A stretch of 64,000 nucleotides of DNA from Hyphomicrobium sp. GTDB taxonomy: Bacteria; Pseudomonadota; Alphaproteobacteria; Rhizobiales; Hyphomicrobiaceae. Shown piece after piece: positions 55,320 through 64,000 of the stretch; the stretch's first letter is position 1; each line of letters starts with the position of its first letter. Location: positions 1 to 64,000 of the forward strand of contig NZ_WBUE01000020.1 in the NCBI RefSeq assembly GCF_009026145.1, in the 5' to 3' direction. The notes under the pieces were generated by a model, which saw nothing but the letters and a program-made list of their open reading frames with translations, searched no databases and had not been told where the DNA came from. The position numbers and the translations under genes are program-made.

Positions 55320-56576
55320 ATGCGTGCGCCCGCCTTCGTTCGCTCCAGTGCTTTGGCCGTCGCGGTGGCCGGCAGCCAGGTGTTGCCGACGCTCCTCGTC
55401 GAGGCGCGGGCCTACGAGCGCAAGCCTGACGAGACGACGGCCGTCTACGAGGAGGTGTGGCGCCTCGTGCGCGACAAGTTCTACGACCCGAAGCTGAAGG
55501 GCCTCGACTGGGAGGCCATGGGCAACAAGCATCGCGCGGCGTACGCCACCGCCGACACCGACGCGCAGCGCTCGGCGGCGATCAACGCGCTGCTCGCCGA
55601 GCTCGATGCCTCGCACACGCACCACTACACCAAGGACGAGACCGCCTATTACGAGCTCATCGACATCTTCTCCTATCCGCTCCGCCGCGATATCCCGAAG
55701 CACTTTGCGGGCGAGAAGGTGCGCTACGCCGGTATCGGCATGTTCACCAAGGTCATCGACGGCAAGACGTTCGTCACCGCCGTCTTTCCCGACATGCCGG
55801 CAGCGCGCGCCGGATTGCTGGTTGGCGATGAGATTGTGGCTGCGGGCGGCGCACCGTTCGCGCCCATCGGCTCGTTCCGCGGCAAGGCCGGGGAGAAGGT
55901 GACGCTGCAAGTGCGCCGCGAGGCGAACGGCGAGTTGAAGAGCGTGACCGTTGAACCTCGATGGATCGAGCCCGGTGAGACATTCGAGGCGGCGCTGCGC
56001 GACAGCGCGCGCATCATCGAGGCGAACGGCAAGCGGATCGGCTACATCCGCGTATGGTCGTACGCCGGCAACGACTATCAGCGAGAGCTCGAGGAGGTCC
56101 TGAGCGAGGGTGAGCTCAAAGACGCCGACGCGGTGATCTGGGACCTGCGCGACGGATGGGGCGGCGCGCACCCGCGCTATCTGAACGTGTTCAACCCGTA
56201 CGGCCCGACGCTGGCGCTCACCGGCCGCAACGGCACCACCAATCTCGTCGGCTACCGCTGGGGTAAGCCGGTTGCCATGCTGATCAACGGCGGCACGCGT
56301 AGCGGAAAGGAGGTGCTCGCCTACGGCTTCAAGAAGAACGGCTTCGGCCAGGTCATCGGCGAGCGCACGGCCGGCGCGCTGCTCGCCGGCACGGCATACC
56401 TTTTGTCGGACGGCAGCCTGCTGATTCTTGCTGTCGAGGATGCCGCGGTCGATGGCGAGCGCATCGAAGGCAAGGGCGTCGCTCCCTCTATCGAGGTGCC
56501 GTTCGACGTGCCCTACGCCGCCGGCAAGGACCCGCAGCTCGATAGAGCGATTTCCATTCTCGCCGACGGCGCTTAG
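55320..56576 (+). CDS. Exported S41-family peptidase
   Basis: 418 residues, N-terminal signal (about 1-28), then a helical domain, a PDZ-like domain (about 135-212: GIGMFTKVIDGKTFVTAVFP, GLLVGDEIVAAGGAPF) and the S41 core. The probable nucleophile is Ser328 in NGGTRSGKEVLAY; the usual Gly-x-Lys-Thr-x-Gly with catalytic Lys of CtpA-type enzymes reads GERTAG (347-352), Arg349 in place of Lys. This is seen in other S41 members with a different mechanism, or the protein may be inactive. GAGGAAAAGAC precedes the ATG. Confidence 0.87.
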   Translation: MRAPAFVRSSALAVAVAGSQVLPTLLVEARAYERKPDETTAVYEEVWRLVRDKFYDPKLKGLDWEAMGNKHRAAYATADTDAQRSAAINALLAELDASHTHHYTKDETAYYELIDIFSYPLRRDIPKHFAGEKVRYAGIGMFTKVIDGKTFVTAVFPDMPAARAGLLVGDEIVAAGGAPFAPIGSFRGKAGEKVTLQVRREANGELKSVTVEPRWIEPGETFEAALRDSARIIEANGKRIGYIRVWSYAGNDYQRELEEVLSEGELKDADAVIWDLRDGWGGAHPRYLNVFNPYGPTLALTGRNGTTNLVGYRWGKPVAMLINGGTRSGKEVLAYGFKKNGFGQVIGERTAGALLAGTAYLLSDGSLLILAVEDAAVDGERIEGKGVAPSIEVPFDVPYAAGKDPQLDRAISILADGA

Positions 56577-56606
56577 TCCTCTACGGTGTATAGTCGGAGC
56601 GCACGA

Positions 56607-57083
56607 CTAGCTCGGCGTTGATTTTATGCGCAGCTCGACGAGGGTGACGCTGCGGCTGGCGGGCTCATTCCCGTTGTCGGTGACAGGCTGCAGTCCGTAG
56701 GCCTTGTCGCGCTCGCCGACCAGCATCTTCGGCGGCTGAGCCTTGCCCAGCGGGTCGCCAGCGACTTCACCGACGAACGTCTGCTGCAACACAGCCGGCT
56801 TCAGCTTACGGTCGGATGGGCCCATCACGGCCCAGATCAGCACCAGCTTGCCGTTGAGCTCCGTCTGCGAGCCGACCTTCTTGATCTCTCCCACGTAGGT
56901 CTCCTCCGGCCCGGTGCCCTTGGGCTTGAACGAGCAGTGCATGGCGAGCGTCTGGCTGTCGGGATTGGTGTCTTTCTGGCTGTGCTCGGCAAGCGTGCAG
57001 GTGAGGACGCCGATGTCGGTCTGCATCGCCGCCCCGGCGGGAATAGCCAGCGCGCAGAACATGCTCGCGATGGCGCAGCGCAT
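56607..57083 (-). CDS. Exported DUF992-family protein
   Basis: 158 residues, signal peptide ending at AGA (about 18). GVLTCTLAEHSQKD, AMHCSFKPKGTGPEETYVGEI, and LVLIWAVMGP are the pattern of DUF992, an abundant family of small periplasmic proteins in Hyphomicrobiales. The two cysteines would form the one expected disulfide. Function unknown. Converges with the S41 gene. Confidence 0.8.
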   Translation of the reverse strand: MRCAIASMFCALAIPAGAAMQTDIGVLTCTLAEHSQKDTNPDSQTLAMHCSFKPKGTGPEETYVGEIKKVGSQTELNGKLVLIWAVMGPSDRKLKPAVLQQTFVGEVAGDPLGKAQPPKMLVGERDKAYGLQPVTDNGNEPASRSVTLVELRIKSTPS

Positions 57084-57166
57084 GGGTGCTCTCCCTTTTC
57101 CGCCTCCAGGTGCAGGAAACGCTCAGGAGCGAGATTTGGTTGCGCTTTGGTTGCGCCGCGCCAGGT

Positions 57167-57589
57167 TCACCCGCCGATAATATCGGCTTGGATCAGCACC
57201 TGGCGCACGGCGATCGACACCAGCCCGGCGAGGAACGCAAGGTAGGGGCGCGCCTCGTGCAGGCCGAGCGGCAGCAGCATGCCGGCGCCCGCGAAGGCGA
57301 TGATGGCGACGGCGGCGGCTGCGATCCAGCTGAGGCCGCCTGTACGCCATACCACGGCAGCCAGGATCAGTGCGGTGATGAGCGCCGGCACCGCCGACCA
57401 GACGAAGGCAGCAAGCCCAGCCTCACCCAGCGCCGGCACCTCGACGGGTAACAGTCCGGACAGCCCGAACAGGGAGGCGAGCACAATAACGGTGACCAGT
57501 GCCAGCGCGGCGAAGAATGGCCCGGCGAGCGCATAGATGAGGAACGTCCACAGGGCGCGTTGACTGTTGGTAACCATTCGATCGCTCAC
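57167..57589 (-). CDS. Hypothetical four-helix membrane protein
   Basis: 140 residues with four hydrophobic segments (about 14-46, 58-80, 85-106, 114-135). A short basic N-terminus (MSDRMVTNSQR) puts it in the cytoplasm. No family is recognised. It is 14 bases downstream of the ruvA stop codon in the same direction, so is probably cotranscribed with ruvCA. Confidence 0.65.
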   Translation of the reverse strand: MSDRMVTNSQRALWTFLIYALAGPFFAALALVTVIVLASLFGLSGLLPVEVPALGEAGLAAFVWSAVPALITALILAAVVWRTGGLSWIAAAAVAIIAFAGAGMLLPLGLHEARPYLAFLAGLVSIAVRQVLIQADIIGG

Positions 57590-57603
57590 GACAGCTTCGG
57601 GTG

Positions 57604-58215
57604 CTAGCGCGCCAGCTCCTTGAGGCCGCGCCGGATCAGCTTAGCGGTATCGGCGCCTTCGCCCAGATCCTTGATTGCCGCGGCAATTGCGGCGGAGGCC
57701 TGCCCCGGCTGATAGCCGAGGTTGGACAGCGCCGACATGGCCTCGGCAGCGGCGTTGCCCGGTGCCGGCGCACCCGAAGCACCCCCACTGGGCAGGTGCA
57801 GGCCGGCCACCGTCAACGCCGGCGCCTTGTCCTTCAACTCGGCGACGATGCGCTGTGCCAGCTTCTTGCCGATGCCCGGCGCCTGCTCGACACTTGCCCA
57901 ATCGCCGAGCGCGATGGCATTGGCGAGGTCCTGCGGGGAGAGCGTGCCGAGCAGGCCCAGCGCCACCTTGGAGCCGACCCCCTGCACATTCTGCAGCGTG
58001 CGGAACCATGAGCGCTCCACCTCGCTGGCGAAGCCGAACAGGCGAATGGCGTCCTCGCGCACGTGCGTGTCGATGGTGAGCGCGACCTCGTCGCCGAGCT
58101 TCAGGTTGCGCAGCGTGCGTGCCGAGGCCTGCACCTCGTAGCCGACGCCATTGACGTCGACGATCAGGAAGCTTTCGCCTATCGCGTCGACCTTGCCTTT
58201 GAGCTTGCCGATCAT
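57604..58215 (-). CDS. ruvA: Holliday junction DNA-binding subunit RuvA
   Basis: Tetramer that binds the four-way junction and loads RuvB. 203 residues. N-terminal OB domain ([28 protein letters not shown]), helix-hairpin-helix pair ([14 protein letters not shown] and [19 protein letters not shown]), then a linker and the C-terminal RuvB-binding domain ([19 protein letters not shown]). Separated from ruvC by a 59-base repeat-containing spacer. Confidence 0.97.
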   Translation of the reverse strand: MIGKLKGKVDAIGESFLIVDVNGVGYEVQASARTLRNLKLGDEVALTIDTHVREDAIRLFGFASEVERSWFRTLQNVQGVGSKVALGLLGTLSPQDLANAIALGDWASVEQAPGIGKKLAQRIVAELKDKAPALTVAGLHLPSGGASGAPAPGNAAAEAMSALSNLGYQPGQASAAIAAAIKDLGEGADTAKLIRRGLKELAR

Positions 58216-58300
58216 TGTTCCTCCAGGGCAGTGGGCAAGAGGCAGTTGGCAGCGATGAAAGAACGATCGACTGCCTACTGCCTACTGCCTACCGCCAACT
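58215..58300. repeat. Tandem heptamer repeat at the ruvC-ruvA junction
   Basis: CTGCCTA is repeated three times in a row (from about 58271), followed by a variant CCGCCAA; the complementary motif GGCAGT occurs inverted at about 58224-58243 (GGCAGTGGGCAAGAGGCAGT). Forms a potential hairpin across the spacer. The last codons of ruvC (Gly-Ser-Arg-Gln) and its stop are made from this repeat. Confidence 0.65.
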
Positions 58301-58790
58301 TCACGCGCGCCTGGCGATGATTGGCATGACAGATGGCGATCGCCAACGCGTCGGCCTCGTCGGCGCTCTTGACGCGCGCTTTCGGCAACAAGAAGCCGAT
58401 CATGGCCTCGATCTGCCGTTTCTCCGCGTGACCGGCGCCGGTCACCGATTTTTTGATCAGGTTGGGCGGGTACTCGGCGACGATGAGGCCGCCCATGGCC
58501 GGCGCCAGCAGGGCCATGCCGCGCGCCTGCCCGAGTTTCAGCGTCGAGCGTGCATTGTCGTTGACGAACGTCTCCTCCACCGCAGCCTCCTGCGGCTTGA
58601 AGCTGGCAATGACGCTGGCGATACCCTCGAACAACTCGCGCAGCCGATAGGCGAGCTCGGCATCGGCCGGCGCCGTGATGAGCCCGCTCGCCACGTAGCT
58701 GATGCGCACGCCGTCGCTGTCGACGACGCCCCAGCCGGTGCGCCGCAGACCCGGGTCAATGCCGATGATGCGTGTGACCGCTGCCCCCAT
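58275..58790 (-). CDS. ruvC: Holliday junction endonuclease RuvC
   Basis: 171 residues from the ATG at 58790 (another ATG at 58808). Catalytic acidic residues: Asp in [14 protein letters not shown], Glu in [12 protein letters not shown], Asp pair in [24 protein letters not shown] segment is [18 protein letters not shown]. The C-terminal end (KLAVGSRQ) is encoded within the tandem heptamer repeat and is not conserved. First gene of the ruvCA group. Confidence 0.96.
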   Translation of the reverse strand: MGAAVTRIIGIDPGLRRTGWGVVDSDGVRISYVASGLITAPADAELAYRLRELFEGIASVIASFKPQEAAVEETFVNDNARSTLKLGQARGMALLAPAMGGLIVAEYPPNLIKKSVTGAGHAEKRQIEAMIGFLLPKARVKSADEADALAIAICHANHRQARVKLAVGSRQ

Positions 58791-58808
58791 GAACCGCACG
58801 CATAGCAC

Positions 58809-59126
58809 GAAGGTGATTCGCCGGCGTGCCCGGCCGGTATCGCGCCTGAAGTTTCGGCGCGTTCAGCATTTTTCGCCGATCCCGAGACGCGCTGCCGCAG
58901 GCAACCGAAGCGGCACAGGGGCGTTGATCAAGGAAATCCGAGGGCGTAACTTCACGGGACATTTATGGTTTTGAAATATTCGTCGCTGATAGCCGTCGGC
59001 GCGGCGCACCGGAAGTCTTGTCCGGAGATTACCAGCCGCCCGCATCGAAGCGTGTACGCCGTGATACGAAATCGACACGAGAAGCGCTCATTGGCGCTGC
59101 GCTGCCCGCACCCACGGGCGGCAACC
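58809..59126. other. 318-base divergent spacer
   Basis: Between ruvC (minus) and the alpha/beta hydrolase gene (plus). The plus-strand frame is open from 58965, but without protein-like features. A+T-richer stretches near 58950-59000 are candidate promoters. I see no repeat or RNA gene here. Confidence 0.4.
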
Positions 59127-60044
59127 ATGCTCGATAAGCTGCCGCCCGCCCTCGCCGGCGACGTCGCCTTCCGCGTCTTCTGCACGCCGGAACTGTCGCA
59201 GCACCGCACCTCCGACCACGACCAGCTTACTGCGCGCGCCCGCTTTCACCTGCGGCATGCGCGCTGGCAGATGGTGCCGACCCCTGCCGGCGATGTGCAG
59301 GCCTACCTCTTCGAACCGGAAGGGCAAGCGCGCGGCACCGTCGTGCTGGTGCACGGCTGGACGAGCGAGGCCGCGTTCATGACCGCATTCATGGAGCCGC
59401 TGCGCCGCTCCGGCCTGCGCGTCGTCGCCTTCGATTTCCCCGCGCACGGGCTCAGCCCCGGCCGGCGCACCAACCTCGCCGACTGCGCGCGCGCCATGCT
59501 CGCCGTGTGTGATCACTTCGGACCCATCGACGCCGCCGTCGCGCACTCGTTCGGCGGCTTCGTCTCGCTGCTCGTCGCCGAGGGGGGCCCGCCGATGGAT
59601 CACGCGCACCCGATCGGGCGCTTCGTGCTCATCGCCTGCCCTAACAAGCTGTCGGAGGTTTCGCGCAACTTCGGCCGCGCGCTCAAGCTGGGCCCGGCCG
59701 CGCAGCGCGCCTACGAGCACCATCTCGAGCGCGTAGGGCATCGGCCCGTGGCGACCTTCTCGTCCGCCGAGCTGCTGCGCGCCACCGATGCACCGGTGCT
59801 CATCATCCATGGGCGCGAGGACGAGGAAGTGACGTTCCGCAACGCCGAGGATATCGCCGCCGCACGGCCCTCGGCACGGCTCATGGCCTTCGAGGGACTG
59901 GGGCACCGCAATGTTTTGTTCGCGCCGCCGGTGTTCCGCGCCGTCATGCACGAGTTGGCGTCGAAGCGCCAGGAGGGGCCCGCTCCCGCGCGCCGTAGCG
60001 CCAACGTGCGAGGAGCCCAGCGCGAGCTGCGCGAGCTCGTCTAG
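59127..60044 (+). CDS. Alpha/beta hydrolase
   Basis: 305 residues from the ATG at 59127; the longer frame (from 58965) has a poor N-terminus. Oxyanion HGWTSEAAFM, nucleophile AHSFGG (Gly/Ala-x-Ser-x-Gly), acid in IIHGREDEEVTF and His in EGLGHRNVLF. This is the usual order of the serine hydrolase fold. The substrate is unknown. It converges with yebC, only two bases between stops. Confidence 0.88.
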   Translation: MLDKLPPALAGDVAFRVFCTPELSQHRTSDHDQLTARARFHLRHARWQMVPTPAGDVQAYLFEPEGQARGTVVLVHGWTSEAAFMTAFMEPLRRSGLRVVAFDFPAHGLSPGRRTNLADCARAMLAVCDHFGPIDAAVAHSFGGFVSLLVAEGGPPMDHAHPIGRFVLIACPNKLSEVSRNFGRALKLGPAAQRAYEHHLERVGHRPVATFSSAELLRATDAPVLIIHGREDEEVTFRNAEDIAAARPSARLMAFEGLGHRNVLFAPPVFRAVMHELASKRQEGPAPARRSANVRGAQRELRELV

Positions 60045-60046
60045 CG

Positions 60047-60796
60047 TCAGGCAGCTGTGAGCTTCTTCAGGACCTCGTCGGAGATCTCGAAGTTGGCATA
60101 GACGTTCTGCACGTCGTCGTCGTCCTCGAGCGCCGAGATCATCTTCATGATGCTCTCCGCCTTCTCCTCGTCGACCTGCGCCGTCAGGTTCGGCTTCCAG
60201 ATCGCCTTGACGCTGCGCGGCTCGCCGAGCTTGCCCTCGAGCGCGCCGGCGACGGTACCGAGGCTGTCGAAGGCGCAGGTGACGACGTGGCCGTCGGCAT
60301 CCGAGACGACGTCGTCGGCGCCGGCCTCGATCGCCGCTTCCAGCACGGCGTCGGCCGAGCCGGCGCTCGCCGGGTAGGTGATCTCGCCGACGTGGGCGAA
60401 CATGTGCGAGACCGAGCCGGTGGCGCCGAGGTTGCCGCCATACTTGGTGAATACCGCGCGCACCGCGCCGCCCGTACGGTTGCGGTTATCGGTGAGCGCC
60501 TCGGCGATGACGGCGACCCCACCGGGGCCATAGCCCTCATAGCGGATCGCCTCGTAGGTCTCGGCGTCGCCGCCGGCCGCCTTCTTGATCGCGCGCTCGA
60601 TGTTGTCCTTGGGCATGTTCTCGGCCCGCGCCGCCTGGATGGCGAGGCGCAGGCGCGGGTTCATGCCGGGATCCGGCATGCCCATCTTGGCCGCCACCGT
60701 GATCTCGCGCCCGAGCTTGGAGAACAACTTGGCGCGGGCCGCGTCGGCGCGACCCTTCTTATGCATGATGTTCTTAAATGCTGAATGGCCGGCCAT
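60047..60796 (-). CDS. YebC/PmpR-family transcriptional regulator
   Basis: 249 residues. [20 protein letters not shown] is the conserved start (usually AGHSKWxNIxHRK), then [44 protein letters not shown] and [16 protein letters not shown]. The family binds DNA or helps ribosomes through proline-rich stretches. Commonly found upstream of ruvC in alphaproteobacteria, as here in broad order. Confidence 0.95.
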   Translation of the reverse strand: MAGHSAFKNIMHKKGRADAARAKLFSKLGREITVAAKMGMPDPGMNPRLRLAIQAARAENMPKDNIERAIKKAAGGDAETYEAIRYEGYGPGGVAVIAEALTDNRNRTGGAVRAVFTKYGGNLGATGSVSHMFAHVGEITYPASAGSADAVLEAAIEAGADDVVSDADGHVVTCAFDSLGTVAGALEGKLGEPRSVKAIWKPNLTAQVDEEKAESIMKMISALEDDDDVQNVYANFEISDEVLKKLTAA

Positions 60797-60858
60797 GGCT
60801 GCTCTGCTCGCACCTGTCTGGATTTGCGCAATTTATTGCGCGAGGCGCCCCCTAAAGG

Positions 60859-61683
60859 TCAAGCCTCCCAAAACGTGGGGGTGGCAGGCTCGAGGTTGGG
60901 GCCGACGCGCAGCGCCGCGCAAGCGTTGGCCAGCCCCGTCTTGTCGTCGATGTCGATGGCCAGCCCCGATATGGTCGCCGGGCCGCCCGCCGGCTCGAAG
61001 CGCTGGCGCGGGATCTTGGTGATGAAGCGATTGATCGGCTCCTCGATATCCATGCCGAGCACCGAATTGTAATCGCCGCACATGCCGGCGTCGGAGATAT
61101 AGGCCGTGCCGTTCGGCAGCACGCGCTCATCCGCGGTCGGCACGTGCGTGTGCGTGCCGACGACGGCGCTGGCACGCCCGTCGACGAAGTAGGCGAGCGC
61201 CTGCTTCTCGCTGGTCGCCTCGGCGTGCATGTCGATGACGATGGCGTCGGCACCCTGTTTCAGGCGACAGGCGGTAAGCTCGGCATCGACGGCACGGAAG
61301 GGATCGTCGAGCTCGCCCATGAAGATGCGGCCCATGGCGTTGATCACCAGCACGTCGGCACCGCCCCCCGTCTTGAGCAGCGAGGCGCCGCGCCCCGGCG
61401 TGCCCTGCGGGTAGTTGATCGGGCGGACGAGCTGCGGATAGCGCTCGATGAACACCAGCGCCTCCTTCTGGTCGAAGGCGTGATTGCCGAGCGTGATGGC
61501 GTCGGCGCCGGCCTCTATCAGCTCCTCGAGAATCGCCTCGGTGATGCCGAAGCCACCGGCGGAGTTCTCACCGTTGATGATGACGAAGTCGAGGGCGTAG
61601 CGGCGGCGCAGGCCGGGAAGTGCGTCGACCACAGCCTTGCGGCCGGTACGGCCAACGATATCGCCGAGAAACAAAAGACGCAT
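60859..61683 (-). CDS. YmdB-type metallophosphoesterase (TIGR00282)
   Basis: 274 residues. RLLFLGDIVGRTGR, IINGENSAGGFGI, ITLGNHAFDQKE, and GTHTHVPTADERV are diagnostic of the YmdB/DR1281 family, whose Bacillus member hydrolyses 2',3'-cyclic nucleotides. Metal ligands Asp, Glu, Asn and His of those motifs are all present. It begins directly after the cyclo-ligase gene (ATG at 61683, stop of that gene at 61684), so is coupled to it. Confidence 0.93.
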   Translation of the reverse strand: MRLLFLGDIVGRTGRKAVVDALPGLRRRYALDFVIINGENSAGGFGITEAILEELIEAGADAITLGNHAFDQKEALVFIERYPQLVRPINYPQGTPGRGASLLKTGGGADVLVINAMGRIFMGELDDPFRAVDAELTACRLKQGADAIVIDMHAEATSEKQALAYFVDGRASAVVGTHTHVPTADERVLPNGTAYISDAGMCGDYNSVLGMDIEEPINRFITKIPRQRFEPAGGPATISGLAIDIDDKTGLANACAALRVGPNLEPATPTFWEA

Positions 61684-62274
61684 TCAGGGTCCACAGCAGC
61701 GTAGCGGGCCTGACGGCGTCAGCACCCAATCGAGGGGCTGGTCATAGCTCTGATGCGGCACGGCGTCGACCTTCAGCTCGTCGTAGGCGATCCCGACGGC
61801 TACCACAGGCTTAATGGCCCGCAGCCGCGCCAGCGTGCGATCATAAAAGCCGCCGCCGTAGCCGAGACGAAAGCCGTGCGCGTCGAAGGCGAGCAGAGGC
61901 ACCAGCACCACGTCGGGCTCAAGCACGGGCTTGTCGGCCAGCGGCTCGGCGATGCCCCACTGCACTCTGCCCATCTCGTCGCCGGGGCTCCAGGCACGGA
62001 ACATCAGCGGCAGCCCTTTGCCTTGCATGACCGGCAGGCAGAGGCGATGGCCCTCGCTATGCAGGCGCCCGAGCAGCGCCGCCGGGTCGATCTCGTCGCG
62101 AATGGCGGAAAAGCCGGAGATGGCAGCGCCGGGCTCCAGCTCCAGGAACGTCAACCCGTGCTCGGCGAGACGTGCGCCGGCGGCCGCCCCGTGCGCCGCG
62201 TAGGCCGCCGCGCGGCGCGCGAGCGCCCGGGTTCTTTCTGCCCGTTTTTCCTCGCGCGCCTGCATGAAAATCAA
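61684..62274 (-). CDS. 5-formyltetrahydrofolate cyclo-ligase
   Basis: Converts 5-formyl- to 5,10-methenyl-tetrahydrofolate with ATP. 196 residues (an internal ATG at 62265 is possible). Family features: basic N-terminal helix, DPAALLGRLHSEGHRLCLPV, VLVPLLAFDAHGFRLGYGGGFYDRTLARL, and VGIAYDEL. The order zapA - 6S RNA - this gene is usual in proteobacteria. Confidence 0.92.
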   Translation of the reverse strand: MIFMQAREEKRAERTRALARRAAAYAAHGAAAGARLAEHGLTFLELEPGAAISGFSAIRDEIDPAALLGRLHSEGHRLCLPVMQGKGLPLMFRAWSPGDEMGRVQWGIAEPLADKPVLEPDVVLVPLLAFDAHGFRLGYGGGFYDRTLARLRAIKPVVAVGIAYDELKVDAVPHQSYDQPLDWVLTPSGPLRCCGP

Positions 62275-62281
62275 ATGCCGC

Positions 62282-62432
62282 GGTGGCCGTCGAAGCGGAT
62301 GATCCCGCGCTGGTCCCTACGAGAAGTAGGTGGGCGCCGTGTGTCCAAGACCACGGTCTCGGCCAGGGACAGCTCCCATGCGGATCTTATAGGCCCCGGG
62401 GAACATATGTGCTTCTAACGCACCCCGCAGCA
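62282..62432 (-). ncRNA. ssrS: 6S RNA
   Basis: On the minus strand, between zapA and the cyclo-ligase gene. It contains GGAGCTGTCCCTGGCCGAGA, CCGTGGTCTTGGACACACGG and CACCTACTTCTCGTAGG, which match my memory of alphaproteobacterial 6S RNA. GATCCGC and GCGGGATC can pair across it to close the central bubble. The RNA mimics an open promoter and binds sigma-70 RNA polymerase. The ends are approximate. Confidence 0.85.
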
Positions 62433-62493
62433 AATCGAATGTAGACGAGCGACGACTAATTTACCAGCCGTCTCCACGGCCTATGCACGAGCA

Positions 62494-62751
62494 CTAGGCG
62501 CGCAACTTGGTGTCGGCGTCGGCAGGAGTATCGCACCGGCTATCGCCGCTGGTGGCGTCCCACAGGTCATCGGCGATCAACAGCGCCGTCATCAGCAGTA
62601 GCCGTTCCTCGCCGATATTGCCGTGCTCGCGGCTAAGTCCGTCCATGCGGCTTTTGACGTAGGCTGCGAGCTCCTTGAGGCGCGCCTCCTCGCCGTCCCC
62701 GCATTCGAAGCGGTAGGAGCGCCCGTTGACAGTGATCGCGACCTCACCCAT
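62494..62751 (-). CDS. zapA: Cell division protein ZapA
   Basis: 85 residues. Cross-links FtsZ filaments in the division ring. The start EVAITVNGRSYRFECGDGEE and the following LKELAAYVKSRMDGL, then LLLMTALLIADDLWD fit the ZapA family (N-terminal globular domain plus helix). The C-terminal tail is short. 32 bases after the coiled-coil gene. Confidence 0.92.
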   Translation of the reverse strand: MGEVAITVNGRSYRFECGDGEEARLKELAAYVKSRMDGLSREHGNIGEERLLLMTALLIADDLWDATSGDSRCDTPADADTKLRA

Positions 62752-62783
62752 AGCCGCCCCTGCTTTCTCGCCCTTCGAGTTGC

Positions 62784-63044
62784 TCAGGCGTCGCTTTCGA
62801 GCACGTTATGCAGCGAGTCTATGGTCCAATCAATGCGGTTGACGGCCTCGTCCCGGGCCTGCTCGAGCTTGGCGATCAAGGCTTGGGCATCGGCAAGCTG
62901 CGCCTTCAACTGGTCGCGCTCCCGCTCCAGCGCCTCGAGGCGCGCACCTGCATCGAGTTTCGCTTCCGCGGGCGCACCATGCCTGCCCTTCGGGCGCGGC
63001 GGTGCAGCCTGCCGCTTGCCTTTTCGCGTCACCCGCTCAGCCAT
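62784..63044 (-). CDS. Small coiled-coil protein next to zapA (DUF4164-like)
   Basis: 86 residues. A basic N-terminus (KGKRQAAPPRPKGRHG) is followed by a continuous heptad coiled coil (ARLEALERERDQLKAQLADA and on) and the tail RIDWTIDSLHNVLESDA. Small coiled-coil genes labelled DUF4164 stand at this place in Hyphomicrobiales; a ZapB-like role in the division ring is plausible by position and shape only. Confidence 0.75.
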   Translation of the reverse strand: MAERVTRKGKRQAAPPRPKGRHGAPAEAKLDAGARLEALERERDQLKAQLADAQALIAKLEQARDEAVNRIDWTIDSLHNVLESDA

Positions 63045-63240
63045 TTAGGGTCCCTCCGAGATACGCCCAGCTGCCCCCTGGCGATCCACGGCTGCCTTCC
63101 CGTTGTCATGACCTTATGTGTCGCTGTTCGAAGGCGTCAACAAGGCAGGGCGGGAAGCGCCGCGCATCCAACAGAAATCTGCTGTCATACACTTTCGACC
63201 CATGCCGCCGGCCGCGCATGGGGCGCCCTGGCATGCCGCA

Positions 63241-63269
63241 TTGACACTGCTGGCCCGCGTCCAGTTAAT
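63241..63269 (+). promoter_or_regulatory. gap: Candidate sigma-70 promoter of gap
   Basis: TTGACA (63241-63246) and GTTAAT (63264-63269), 17 bases apart. The first matches the -35 consensus perfectly, the second matches -10 at four of six positions. It lies 67 bases before the gap start codon. No repressor site is recognised nearby. Confidence 0.45.
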
Positions 63270-63306
63270 GGCCGCGCCTTTGGGCATGCGCACGGCGCAT
63301 GTTTAG

Positions 63307-64000
<694 letters not shown>

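Overview
The window is chromosomal DNA of about 65% G+C from an alphaproteobacterium, most likely of the order Hyphomicrobiales (Rhizobiales). The evidence is: the order ruvCAB - ybgC - tolQRAB - pal - cpoB - tilS - ftsH - folP - glmM; a 6S RNA between zapA and a 5-formyltetrahydrofolate cyclo-ligase gene; serC and UvrB of the alphaproteobacterial type; and many short dispersed palindromic repeats. The genus cannot be fixed from the sequence. There are no rRNA or tRNA genes, CRISPR arrays, prophage or complete insertion sequences. All coordinates and motifs were read by eye.

Layout. 1-9.2 kb: uvrB, whose frame is open through a palindromic repeat to the left edge, then mostly small exported or membrane proteins of unknown function and an exported FKBP isomerase. 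9.4-16.7 kb: methylmalonyl-CoA mutase, corA and chrA (convergent, separated by a two-hairpin repeat), rlpA. 16.8-25.7 kb: a HTH regulator, modABC, patatin, metallophosphoesterase, Nudix, GNAT, an exported deaminase and a GFA-family protein. 25.7-34 kb: purA, a DUF4139 protein, serC, two outer-membrane beta-barrels, glmM. 34-47.5 kb (minus strand): the core envelope cluster tolQ-tolR-tolA-tolB-(three tiny lipoproteins)-pal-(pal-like TPR protein)-cpoB-tilS-ftsH-(65-aa protein)-(ADP-ribosyltransferase-like protein)-folP. 47.7-57.6 kb: carbonic anhydrase, HU, ybgC, ruvB and accessory exported proteins. 57.6-64 kb: ruvA, ruvC, a hydrolase, yebC, a ymdB-like gene, the cyclo-ligase gene, 6S RNA, zapA, and the start of gap.

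How the genes work together. TolQRAB-Pal-CpoB form the trans-envelope machine that constricts the outer membrane at division. RlpA and ZapA also act in division, glmM feeds peptidoglycan precursor synthesis, and FtsH is the membrane quality-control protease. RuvABC resolves Holliday junctions and UvrB repairs DNA damage.

The most unusual items are: (i) a tandem array of three lipoprotein genes of 39-44 codons between tolB and pal, which share a 14-residue mature N-terminus whose codons differ only synonymously; (ii) a translationally coupled pair, a 65-aa protein and an ADP-ribosyltransferase-like protein, built into the ftsH-folP transcription unit; (iii) a family of paired hairpin repeats with compensatory base changes, whose CTAG ends supply the stop codons of corA, chrA and tolR.
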